64,000 bases of DNA from Bradyrhizobium cenepequi (lineage in GTDB: Bacteria > Pseudomonadota > Alphaproteobacteria > Rhizobiales > Xanthobacteraceae): assembly GCF_020329485.1 (NCBI RefSeq), contig NZ_JAGKJI010000032.1:17458-81457 (forward strand), in the 5' to 3' direction. The position numbers were made by a program, and so were the translations under genes. The notes under the pieces are model-generated. The model saw only the letters and a program-made list of their open reading frames with translations, was not told where the DNA came from and made no database searches. Positions 25,743-32,722 of the stretch are shown in pieces (position 1 is the stretch's first letter; each line of letters begins with the position of its first letter).

Positions 25743-25828
25743 GATGTCCTCCAAGATCACTGGCGAAGTTATCGATGCTCTGCAGCACTGCCGGTTGAAG
25801 GCATATTTTCAACTGCATGGTGAGCAAG
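25743..25828 (+). pseudogene. N-terminal fragment of a TM0106-type RecB-like nuclease
   Basis: After AAAGGAGGTTCGCG the ATG opens MSSKITGEVIDALQHCRLKA and YFQLHGEQG. This matches the start of TM0106-family RecB-like putative nucleases, in which a cysteine and a Lys-x-H/Y-x-x-L pattern begin the cluster-binding fold. Similarity ends at EQG, where an unrelated transposase fragment is fused in frame. Recognition rests on about 29 residues, so confidence is moderate. Confidence 0.45.
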
Positions 25829-25955
25829 GAGGCGTGCTGGTCTCTGATTTCTATTCGGCATACGACGGCCTCCCTTGTTTGCATCAGCGATGCCTTATTC
25901 ACCTCATGCGCGACATGAACCGAGCAATTCTCGACAATCCATTTGATCAAGAGCG
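25829..25955 (+). mobile_element. IS66-like transposase fragment
   Basis: The frame continuing from the previous fragment reads GVLVSDFYSAYDGLPCLHQR, then CLIHLMRDMNRAILDNPFDQ, the DDE-domain segment of IS66-type transposases (the Asp of SDFY and the HL.RD.N motif). Only about 40 residues remain; both ends of the element are absent. Confidence 0.65.
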
Positions 25956-26191
25956 CGGACGCGCCGGCGATCTCGGGCTGGCTTGGCGCCTCCTTTTTCT
26001 TGGGCACGCGACACAACTCTCTCATTCGGGCGATCGCGAGTAACGTCGTGAATTGCTTCCCTGCAATAAGTTCAACTTCAAGGCGACCCTTCGCGATTTC
26101 CTTTCTCAGACCGGATACCGTCATGCCTCCTGCGAGGAACGCTTCCCGCACAGCGACGTCGAGCCGAAGCGTCGAGTGGATACTTGCTCAT
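25943..26191 (-). pseudogene. Excisionase/AlpA-like DNA-binding protein relic
   Basis: Minus-strand reading from ATG 26191 gives MSKYPLDASAR, then after a small frame slip DVAVREAFLAGGMTVSGLRK and EIAKGRLEVELIAGKQFTTL with LLAIARMRELCRVPKK. This is the winged-helix 'MerR/excisionase-like' pattern (choose helix, then R.G.L.....G..F.T...I). Such small proteins accompany integrases. The frame slip and loss of its downstream end into the IS66 fragment make it a relic. Confidence 0.5.
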
Positions 26192-26288
26192 GAGACACCG
26201 TTAAGCATTGCGTCGTCCATCCTATGCGGAAACGGCGTGAATACTATAGTCTGTAGCTCTTTAGTGTTCGAGCCAAGACTATGGAGGC

Positions 26289-26522
26289 GTGAAAAACCCG
26301 AACGCAGCCTTCGGAAAAATCATTGCTGGCCTGAGGCGAACTGCCCGGCTCTCGCAGGAGGAGCTGGCGGAGCGCGCGGGTGTCCACCGGACATATGTCA
26401 GTCAAATTGAACGAGGTTTGAAATCGCCTACGATCATGATGCTCTTCCGACTGGCAATCGCTCTCAATACGAGCTCCAGCAAGATTATGAAGCAACTCGA
26501 AGCCGACATCGGGGTAGGTTAA
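26289..26522 (+). CDS. XRE-family helix-turn-helix regulator
   Basis: A 77-residue single-domain HTH_3 protein: FGKIIAGLRRTARLSQEELA, then ERAGVHRTYVSQIERGLKSP, with TIMMLFRLAIALNTSSSKIM at the end. All five helices of the Cro/C1 fold are present. It starts with GTG 26289 preceded by TGGAGGC. It lies 177 bp upstream of the retron element on the same strand and is a natural candidate to repress or control that operon, as small XRE proteins do for many defence and restriction-modification loci; this is inference. Confidence 0.88.
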   Translation: MKNPNAAFGKIIAGLRRTARLSQEELAERAGVHRTYVSQIERGLKSPTIMMLFRLAIALNTSSSKIMKQLEADIGVG

Positions 26523-26699
26523 TTAACGCGAGCTTCGACTTGGCCTCTTCCAAAAAGCGTAGTCGTGACTAAGCCGAAAGTTCAAACGGTAGTCTGAGCG
26601 GTGCCGTCGATTGCACGATCGGCCTGGCATCCGATCTATTCTGTTAATAAGTGCCTGCGCTGCTTGCGATCCTCCGTGCAGGTCGGCAAAACTCAACTA

Positions 26700-26824
26700 C
26701 GGCTTGCGGATAGATTTTGCTGTTGTGCTTCGCGACAGTTGATATGAATGCACGCGGGAATGCGCGCTCCTTGCAGATCGCTATGATCGTGCGAACAATC
26801 TGGCGTACGAGTATCCGCAAGCCG
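26700..26824 (+). ncRNA. Candidate retron msr-msd RNA element
   Basis: A perfect 13-bp inverted repeat, CGGCTTGCGGATA at 26700-26712 and TATCCGCAAGCCG at 26812-26824, encloses 99 nt and ends 8 bp before the RT start codon. This is the a1/a2 arrangement of retron RNAs. A G directly follows a1 (26713), the expected place of the branching guanosine. Inside, 26720-26738 folds as a 7-pair hairpin (two wobbles, loop GCTTC). GCACG at 26750-26754 can pair with CGTGC at 26788-26792, and GATC/GATC at 26776-26788 gives a further hairpin. The fold was done by eye; a covariance search was not possible. Confidence 0.72.
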
Positions 26825-26832
26825 ATTCTGCC

Positions 26833-28527
26833 ATGACAAAGCTATCTCAGCTTAGAGGCGCACGAACGTTACCTCAGTTGGCGCGCGTCTTGGGCGTCAA
26901 ACCTGCCTCGCTCTCCTTTGTCCTCTATTGGCTTGCGGACGACCAGAAGTATGAAACATTCACTATTCCCAAAAAGGGAGGAGGACGCCGTCTGATCACC
27001 GCGCCTAAGCCGCGACTGAAGATGATACAGACGAAGCTCGCCGATCTTCTCCTGGACATTCACGTTGAGCTTGAGAGCGCTCGGTCGCGGGTTCAGTGCC
27101 AACTAGCGCACGGCTTCAAACCAGACTTCTCCATCGTCACGAACGCTACCGCCCACCGAAACAAGCGCTACGTTTTCAACGCCGACCTCAAAGACTTTTT
27201 CCCATCAATCAATTTCGGACGGGTCCTTGGCTTTTTCACGAAAGATCACAATTTTTCTCTCGAACCAAAGGTAGCGACAGTCATCGCTCAAATCGCTTGC
27301 CACAACAATCAGCTCCCACAAGGTAGTCCCTGCTCCCCGGTCATTTCGAATCTCATCGCACACGTTCTCGATATTCACCTCAGCAAAGTGGCTCGAGCCG
27401 GGAGATGCACCTACACTCGATACGTGGATGATCTCACGTTCTCGACGAACGAAAAGGAGTTTCCTGCCTCAGTGGCACGTTTGGTTTCGGGCAGATCGGA
27501 CGCTTGGGTACCAGGAGATAGCCTGGTCAAACACGTTTATCGTTCTGGCTTTAAGCTAAACTACGACAAGACCCGCATGCAACGTCGCGGCTCTCGCCAA
27601 GATGCCACAGGACTGATCGTCAATAAGAAGGTCAATGTTCGAAACGAGTACTACAAAATCGCCCGCGCGAAATGCCATCATCTCTTTCTGAACGGATTCT
27701 CCTACTCCGACAAAGACAAGAAGGCGATCTCAGATAACGCTCTAGAAGGAACGATGAGCTTCATCTACCACATCCGTCGCCTCAAGACCGTTGACTGGCA
27801 ACGAGAGCAACAAAGCTTCTACAAACTGTACCGTCAATTCTTGGACTACAGAGCGTTCCACGGACTTCTTCGTCCGCGCATCATTTGCGAGGGAAAGACT
27901 GACAATATTTATATACGGAGCGCGATCAAAGCTCTTGGCGCAAAGTTTCCTGAATTCATACACTCCGATCCCAGCAAGGGCCTTACAGTTGATTTCTTCA
28001 ACTATACGGAGGCAGCCGTTATCTTTCAGGATTTATCTGGCGGTACGGGGGAGCTAAAGAAGCTGCTCACCAGCTACCGTCCAAGACTGTCCTCGTTCAA
28101 GCATGCGGCACCACAGCCGGTGATCATGATTGTAGATAACGACAAAGGATCAACTGGCCTCTTCCATCAACTGGCCCACATAATCGGCAAACCGGTTGGC
28201 GGTGTTGATCCGTTCTATCATGTGCTTGACAATCTCTACGTGGTCCCCGTTCCCAAGACAGGCACAGAGGCCGCAATCGAAGATTTGTTCGATTCCGCTC
28301 TCCTCAAGAAGACAATAAAGGGCAGAAGCTTCGACAGAACGGGCAAGGCGAAAGATTTCACCAAGTGGTATTCCAAAGTTGACTTTGCCACGCAGATTGT
28401 GAAGCCTGAACGCTCAACCATAGACTTCTCTGGATTCGAGCCTCTTTTGAAAGCTATTTTGGATGTGCGGAAGGATTTTTCGCTTCGTCCACCTGTGGCA
28501 ACTGCCGTAGCTCGTGCTGCAGAATGA
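26833..28527 (+). CDS. Retron-type reverse transcriptase with C-terminal TOPRIM-like domain
   Basis: A 564-residue protein. Residues 1-340 are a reverse transcriptase: the retron-associated NAxxH motif is NATAH at 104-108, motif A is NADLKDFFPSI at 116-126, LPQGSPCSPVISNLI is at 161-175, and the catalytic YVDD at 197-200 lies in YTRYVDDLTFST. The VTG motif of retron RTs appears as ATGLIVN at 258-264. Residues 345-450 resemble a TOPRIM domain: PRIICEGKTDNIYI (Glu353, Asp357) and VIMIVDNDKG (Asp435, Asp437). The N-terminal ARTLPQLARVLGVKPASLSF followed by IPKKGGGRRLITAPKP is usual for retron RTs. The start follows the inverted-repeat RNA element by 8 bp. The TOPRIM part could be the toxic effector. 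Confidence 0.85.
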   Translation: MTKLSQLRGARTLPQLARVLGVKPASLSFVLYWLADDQKYETFTIPKKGGGRRLITAPKPRLKMIQTKLADLLLDIHVELESARSRVQCQLAHGFKPDFSIVTNATAHRNKRYVFNADLKDFFPSINFGRVLGFFTKDHNFSLEPKVATVIAQIACHNNQLPQGSPCSPVISNLIAHVLDIHLSKVARAGRCTYTRYVDDLTFSTNEKEFPASVARLVSGRSDAWVPGDSLVKHVYRSGFKLNYDKTRMQRRGSRQDATGLIVNKKVNVRNEYYKIARAKCHHLFLNGFSYSDKDKKAISDNALEGTMSFIYHIRRLKTVDWQREQQSFYKLYRQFLDYRAFHGLLRPRIICEGKTDNIYIRSAIKALGAKFPEFIHSDPSKGLTVDFFNYTEAAVIFQDLSGGTGELKKLLTSYRPRLSSFKHAAPQPVIMIVDNDKGSTGLFHQLAHIIGKPVGGVDPFYHVLDNLYVVPVPKTGTEAAIEDLFDSALLKKTIKGRSFDRTGKAKDFTKWYSKVDFATQIVKPERSTIDFSGFEPLLKAILDVRKDFSLRPPVATAVARAAE

Positions 28528-28612
28528 ATTAGTTGAGCCCAATCGCGGGACAGCCAAAGTTCTATACGCTTCCTGAAAGCATCTCGATCATCCTAACCTC
28601 TGGTGGCATGTT

Positions 28613-29797
28613 GTGTCCGACGAATACGACGAAAGGAAAATGTTCTTCGAGAGAAGAACCGACAAGACCATCATCAGCAAGCGATTTCCGGGAGGGCCGT
28701 CTGGGGAGATGTTGAGGATTGCATCGCACATAGTCCAAGGACAGCCGGGCCTGAAGTTCGCGACCGTCAAGAACGAGTTGGTCCTGCGGCAAACGCCATC
28801 CGGACGGTATGAGATAAAGGCAACCTTTGTCGAAGACGACCGCTCAGTGCGAACGCTTACAATTCAACGCTTCAGCAGCAAGACCGGGCCACTCGACAAG
28901 CAGCATTTTTCTTTCGTGGGGTCAGAGATCGACACCCTTTTGAGCTTCGTAGCGGGCGTTAAAGCTGTGCCCTTCGACGGATCGGCGAAGGTTCATCTGC
29001 CGGATAGCGTGCTGCGAGACATCATCCTCGACCAAAGCCAAGCGCGTCGGCTCTTCGCCAAGAACTCCGAACTTTTCTTGGAGCTTGCTCAGCATGAAGA
29101 CCTCACGCGCGACTTGGTCGCGGTCGGGTATCGCCGAAAGCAACTGCAACATTTCGAAAAGCTACTAGGCGATCAAGAGTTCTTCGCTGCCGAACAAAGT
29201 AGGTTGAGCTGCAAGCCTGAGGACGTCTGGCAGAAATTCTTCGAAGCCAACACCTGGATATTTGGATATGGCTTATCCTATCAATTCTTGTCCAAGCTGG
29301 ACGAGGGCAAGCTCGAGCGGATCGTAAGGGGACGAGATCTGACCGGGGCTGGAAAGCGGTCCGACGCATTGATGAAAACTCGGGGGATAGTGAGTTCTCT
29401 ATGTTTTGTGGAAATCAAGCGGCACGATACGCCTCTGCTTAGTTCGGCATCGTATAGGCCGAGCGCTTGGTCTCCTTCCTCCGAATTGGCAGGGGGAGTA
29501 GCTCAGATCCAGACTACGGTTCATTCCGCCGTGGAGGCTATCGGTCACAAGCTGATGCCTGACAACGAACTGGGCGACCCTACAGGAGAGATACTTCTTA
29601 ACATTGAACCACGCTCTTGCCTCGTCGTCGGCACGCTCGCGGAGTTCAACACGCCAAATGGCATCAATGTGCCCAAATTCCGGTCGTTTGAACTCTATCG
29701 ACGACACACTTGGCGCCCAGAAATTCTGACTTTCGATGAGCTACTGCAGCGGGCGCGTTTCATTGTTGAGCATGGAGGCGATAGCGCGGCAGAGTGA
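28613..29797 (+). CDS. Shedu-like (SduA, DUF4263) nuclease
   Basis: A 394-residue protein. The C-terminal half (residues 200-390) matches the Shedu SduA domain (DUF4263): EDVWQKFFEANTWIFGYGLS, then KRSDALMKTRG and SLCFVEIKRHDTPLL, giving a PD-(D/E)xK-like set Asp251, Glu267 and Lys269, with ELAGGVAQIQ after it and the closing motif FRSFELYRRHTWRPEILTFD with ELLQRARFIVEH. The N-terminal 190 residues are a separate, unassigned region. Start is GTG 28613; ATG 28640 is a possible alternative with GAAAGG close by. It follows the RT gene by 85 bp on the same strand. Shedu is known as a single-gene antiphage nuclease; here it may be autonomous or the retron's partner. Confidence 0.82.
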   Translation: MSDEYDERKMFFERRTDKTIISKRFPGGPSGEMLRIASHIVQGQPGLKFATVKNELVLRQTPSGRYEIKATFVEDDRSVRTLTIQRFSSKTGPLDKQHFSFVGSEIDTLLSFVAGVKAVPFDGSAKVHLPDSVLRDIILDQSQARRLFAKNSELFLELAQHEDLTRDLVAVGYRRKQLQHFEKLLGDQEFFAAEQSRLSCKPEDVWQKFFEANTWIFGYGLSYQFLSKLDEGKLERIVRGRDLTGAGKRSDALMKTRGIVSSLCFVEIKRHDTPLLSSASYRPSAWSPSSELAGGVAQIQTTVHSAVEAIGHKLMPDNELGDPTGEILLNIEPRSCLVVGTLAEFNTPNGINVPKFRSFELYRRHTWRPEILTFDELLQRARFIVEHGGDSAAE

Positions 29798-29942
29798 CAA
29801 AAATCGACGTTGATGGATGTGCACGAATGCAAACGAACAGCGATGATTTGCATTTTGATGCCGAGTTTCGCTCGACTAGCCGTTGTACAAAACCCCTATA
29901 AATTGTAGAATTTTCAGATTTTCCACCAACCTGCGAGCACGT

Positions 29943-29991
29943 TCGCTCATAACGGTCTGGTTGCAGGTTCGAGTCCTGCCGAGCCCACCAG
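29943..29991 (+). repeat. tRNA(CAU) 3'-half direct repeat, right copy
   Basis: This copy has the same anticodon loop, variable loop and T-arm as the one at 25237-25285, with a perfect CAGGTTCGAGTCCTG T-arm and a GAGCCCACCA end. The sequence upstream does not form a tRNA 5' half, so again no functional tRNA is present. The two copies frame 4.7 kb that contains the XRE, retron and Shedu genes. Confidence 0.85.
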
Positions 29992-30341
29992 TGATTACAG
30001 TGCGTGTGCGGACCACAAAAGAACGACTCGATTTCCGGTTTAAGAACGACTCGATTTCACATCTTGCTGAAGTGACGCAGGAAAGGTCTGGCCGGCGCGG
30101 ATTTGCAATGTTGCCTTCGGCATACGACGGCTTGCGGCGATGCGAGACACAGGCTCGTTTTCGAATTTCGAGCCGAGGTCATGCCTTGCGTGTTGCTGCT
30201 GCGCGCACCTCACGGTTTCTTGATGAGTACCGCTTCACATCCAGCAGCAAGTGTCGCCGTCCCCAAATCCACATTGGAGGGATGCTGGAGCGTCGGCCAG
30301 CACGATTGCTTGCTGCACGGCCTAGCACTAGATGAGAATCC
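29992..30341. other. Gene-free stretch with a 17-bp direct repeat
   Basis: No gene is supported. AAGAACGACTCGATTTC occurs twice, at 30019-30035 and 30042-30058, spaced 23 bp, immediately right of the tRNA-derived repeat. Open frames further right have no recognisable content or ribosome-binding site. Confidence 0.5.
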
Positions 30342-30344
30342 GTG

Positions 30345-30713
30345 ATGCGCACAGAACTATTGGAATCTAACGTGAGATTGAAGCGTGCATACGAAACTCC
30401 CGCGCGCGAAGATGGCAAGCGCATTCTTGTCGATAGATTGTGGCCCCGCGGAATCAAAAAGGACGCCGCCGCGATTGACTGTTGGATGAAGGAGCTGGCG
30501 CCAAGCTCAGATCTTCGAAAGTGGTTCGGCCATGAACCCGAACGGTGGTCGGAATTCAAGCGCCGATACAAGCGCGAACTACGACAACACGCCAGCACGC
30601 TCGACGAGCTGCGGATGCTCGCGGAGCGTGGCCCAATCACCCTAATCTTCGCAGCGCGAGACAAAGCGCACAACGAAGCCGTCGTGCTTCGCGATGTCCT
30701 TGTCAGCCCCTGA
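30345..30713 (+). CDS. DUF488 family protein
   Basis: A 122-residue DUF488 protein. Family motifs are KRAYETPAREDGKRILVDRL, then WPRGIKKDAAAIDCWMKELA and SSDLRKWFGHEPERWSEFKR, with a closing ITLIFAARDKAHNEAVVLRD segment. This matches the short YeaO-like branch. ATG 30345 is directly preceded by an in-frame GTG at 30342; ATG is the safer choice. The biochemical role is unknown. It stands alone on the plus strand just right of the island. Confidence 0.85.
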   Translation: MRTELLESNVRLKRAYETPAREDGKRILVDRLWPRGIKKDAAAIDCWMKELAPSSDLRKWFGHEPERWSEFKRRYKRELRQHASTLDELRMLAERGPITLIFAARDKAHNEAVVLRDVLVSP

Positions 30714-30978
30714 GTTTTCGACCCTCGGGATCACGATTTGGACAACGGAATTAGGATGATCTCGCGGGGTTGACCAGGAAGGGACCGTCTCTTCGAAAAG
30801 GTGCTTTGCGCAAATCGAGGCCCGGATACCTTCTTAGCGCATGGCGAGGTGTTCGCCTGACCGCGCATGGGGGTGCATGGCCGCAATTCGGTGGCGGGAA
30901 ACTCGCTTCGTCAAAAAAGCTCTGCGTGATGCGACTGACCCGCACCGAGCATCATCCCGAGATCCGCCGCCGGCTATC

Positions 30979-32157
30979 TCAGGAGCTTCCCGGCTGCGCA
31001 GACTCGACTGCGGCAAGACCACGTTCCAAATCTGCGATCAGATCGGCTTGCGCCTCAAGGCCGATCGAGAGCCGGATCAGGCTGTCGCTGATGCCGGCTG
31101 CACGCCGGGCTTCCGCGCCCATGCCGGCATGGGTCATCGTCGCCGGATGCGCAACCAGACTCTCGACGCCGCCGAGCGACTCGGCAAGCGTAAAGACCTC
31201 GACGGCCTCGACGAAGCGTCGCACGGCGTCGATGCCGTCCCTCAGTTCGAAGCTCAACATGGCGCCAAAGCCGCATTGCTGGGCCGACGCGATGGCATGC
31301 CCCGGATCGGAGGCGAGCCCAGGATAGTGGACGGCAGCAACAAGCGGATGTCGGGCCAAGAACTCCGCTGCCGCCATGGCGTTAGCTTGTTGGTACTCGA
31401 TACGCGGAAAGAGCGTTCGTAAGCCGCGCAGCGTCAAGTGCGCATCGAACGGCGATCCGGTCGTGCCGGCGATGTTGGCCCAGGCGGACAGTGCCTCCAC
31501 GTCGGAAGCGGCGGCGGCGATAACAGCGCCACCGACCACATCGGAATGTCCGTTGAGATACTTGGTCGTCGAATGGATGACGAAATCTGCACCAAGCGCG
31601 ATGGGTTGCTGCAGCGCGGAAGAAAGGAACGTGTTGTCGACCGCGACTTTAGTGCCTGTTTCCTTGGCGCGTTCAGCGATCGCGCGAATATCGACCACCC
31701 GCATCAGCGGATTGCTCGGAGTTTCGATCAGCACGAGCTTGGGTTTACGGCGCAGCGCGGTCGTAAGCGCCACCTCGTTACCCTGGTCGACAAACGCGAG
31801 ATCGAACTGCTTGCGATCGTGCCGCGCCGCGAGCAGCCGGTAGGTTCCGCCGTAGCAATCGTGCGGCGCAACCACAAGATCGCCCGGCCGCAAGAGCGAC
31901 AGTACGAGATCGGCCGCAGCCATCCCGGAGGATGTCACGACCGCGCCCGCGCCGCCCTCGAGCTTGGCAAGCGTTCCAGCCAACAGATCGCGGCTCGGGT
32001 TGGAGGTTCGCGTGTATTCGTGGCCCAGGTTTCGCTCGAATCCCTCAAATGCAAAGGTGCTCGTCAGATAGAGCGGCGGCGCCACGGCCCTAAACGCTCG
32101 GTCCGCGGCGACGCCATTCGATGCCGCCACGGTGCGCGGATCTCTTGTCTTTCTCAC
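30979..32157 (-). CDS. Cystathionine gamma-synthase-like PLP enzyme
   Basis: A 392-residue trans-sulfuration enzyme of the Cys/Met metabolism PLP family. Key parts are the N-terminal substrate-loop region (AVAPPLYLTSTFAFEGF; HEYTRTSNPSRDLLAGTLAK), the PLP phosphate site SSGMAAADLVLSLL, VAVDNTFLSSALQQPIALGA, and the Schiff-base lysine in HSTTKYLNGHSDVVGG. The C-terminus (SLGGVESLVAHPATMTHAGM; SLIRLSIGLE) is characteristic. GTG 32157 with AGGAGAAGG upstream is my preferred start, because homologues begin close to the TVAASNGV region; the longer frame to 32313 is not conserved-looking. The reaction is probably gamma-replacement or elimination on O-acyl-homoserine/cystathionine; sequence alone does not separate MetB from MetC/MetZ. 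Confidence 0.88.
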   Translation of the reverse strand: MRKTRDPRTVAASNGVAADRAFRAVAPPLYLTSTFAFEGFERNLGHEYTRTSNPSRDLLAGTLAKLEGGAGAVVTSSGMAAADLVLSLLRPGDLVVAPHDCYGGTYRLLAARHDRKQFDLAFVDQGNEVALTTALRRKPKLVLIETPSNPLMRVVDIRAIAERAKETGTKVAVDNTFLSSALQQPIALGADFVIHSTTKYLNGHSDVVGGAVIAAAASDVEALSAWANIAGTTGSPFDAHLTLRGLRTLFPRIEYQQANAMAAAEFLARHPLVAAVHYPGLASDPGHAIASAQQCGFGAMLSFELRDGIDAVRRFVEAVEVFTLAESLGGVESLVAHPATMTHAGMGAEARRAAGISDSLIRLSIGLEAQADLIADLERGLAAVESAQPGSS

Positions 32158-32230
32158 CGTCGTTAACCCTTCTCCTGATGGCGAAACAATGGTCTGAGCT
32201 ATTGAGATGGTGGAAGCCGCCTTCAGGCTC

Positions 32231-32635
32231 TTAGGGCGCATGCGCGGCAGCGCGCTCTCGCTCGACGCGCTCGGTAACGTCTCGCGCCACGGCGACCGAG
32301 CCAAGCACTTCACCGTCGCCTTTGACGATTGCGAAAGTCATCTCGACATATAGCTTGCGGCCGCTCTTGTGCAACGCGCGAGTCAGCGTCGGACGACCTT
32401 GAAGCTTCATCGCGCCGTTTGTCATCGCCGCGTTAAAGCCCCGCCAATGGGAAGCCCGCAGATGTTCGGGAATGATCAGATCGAGACCTTGCCCGGACGC
32501 TTCTTCCGCGGAATAGCCAAAAAGAGCGGCAGCGGCGCGGTTCCACCGAACGATCTCACCTGAGCGATTCGCATAGATGACCGCGTCTGCGGCCTGGTCG
32601 AGGATTCGTTCCGTCAATTGGGATTGTTCGTTCAT
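32231..32635 (-). CDS. Stand-alone PAS-domain protein
   Basis: A 134-residue protein made of one PAS domain: ILDQAADAVIYANRSGEIVR, then WNRAAAALFGYSAEEASGQG and LDLIIPEHLRASHWRGFNAA, with the PAC part VEMTFAIVKGDGEVLGSVAV and ARDVTERV. There is no output domain. ATG 32635 starts 10 residues before the domain; the longer frame is not preferred. It may bind haem, flavin or a small ligand and act through another protein. It lies between the gamma-synthase-like and dehydratase genes on the same strand. Confidence 0.85.
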   Translation of the reverse strand: MNEQSQLTERILDQAADAVIYANRSGEIVRWNRAAAALFGYSAEEASGQGLDLIIPEHLRASHWRGFNAAMTNGAMKLQGRPTLTRALHKSGRKLYVEMTFAIVKGDGEVLGSVAVARDVTERVERERAAAHAP

Positions 32636-32722
32636 GAACACGACTACCACTTCCGACCTCCGAGCACTTTGTCTGCGGTCGATCCTGGCATTTCGATCGA
32701 TCATCGGTGCCGATTGCAGTTT

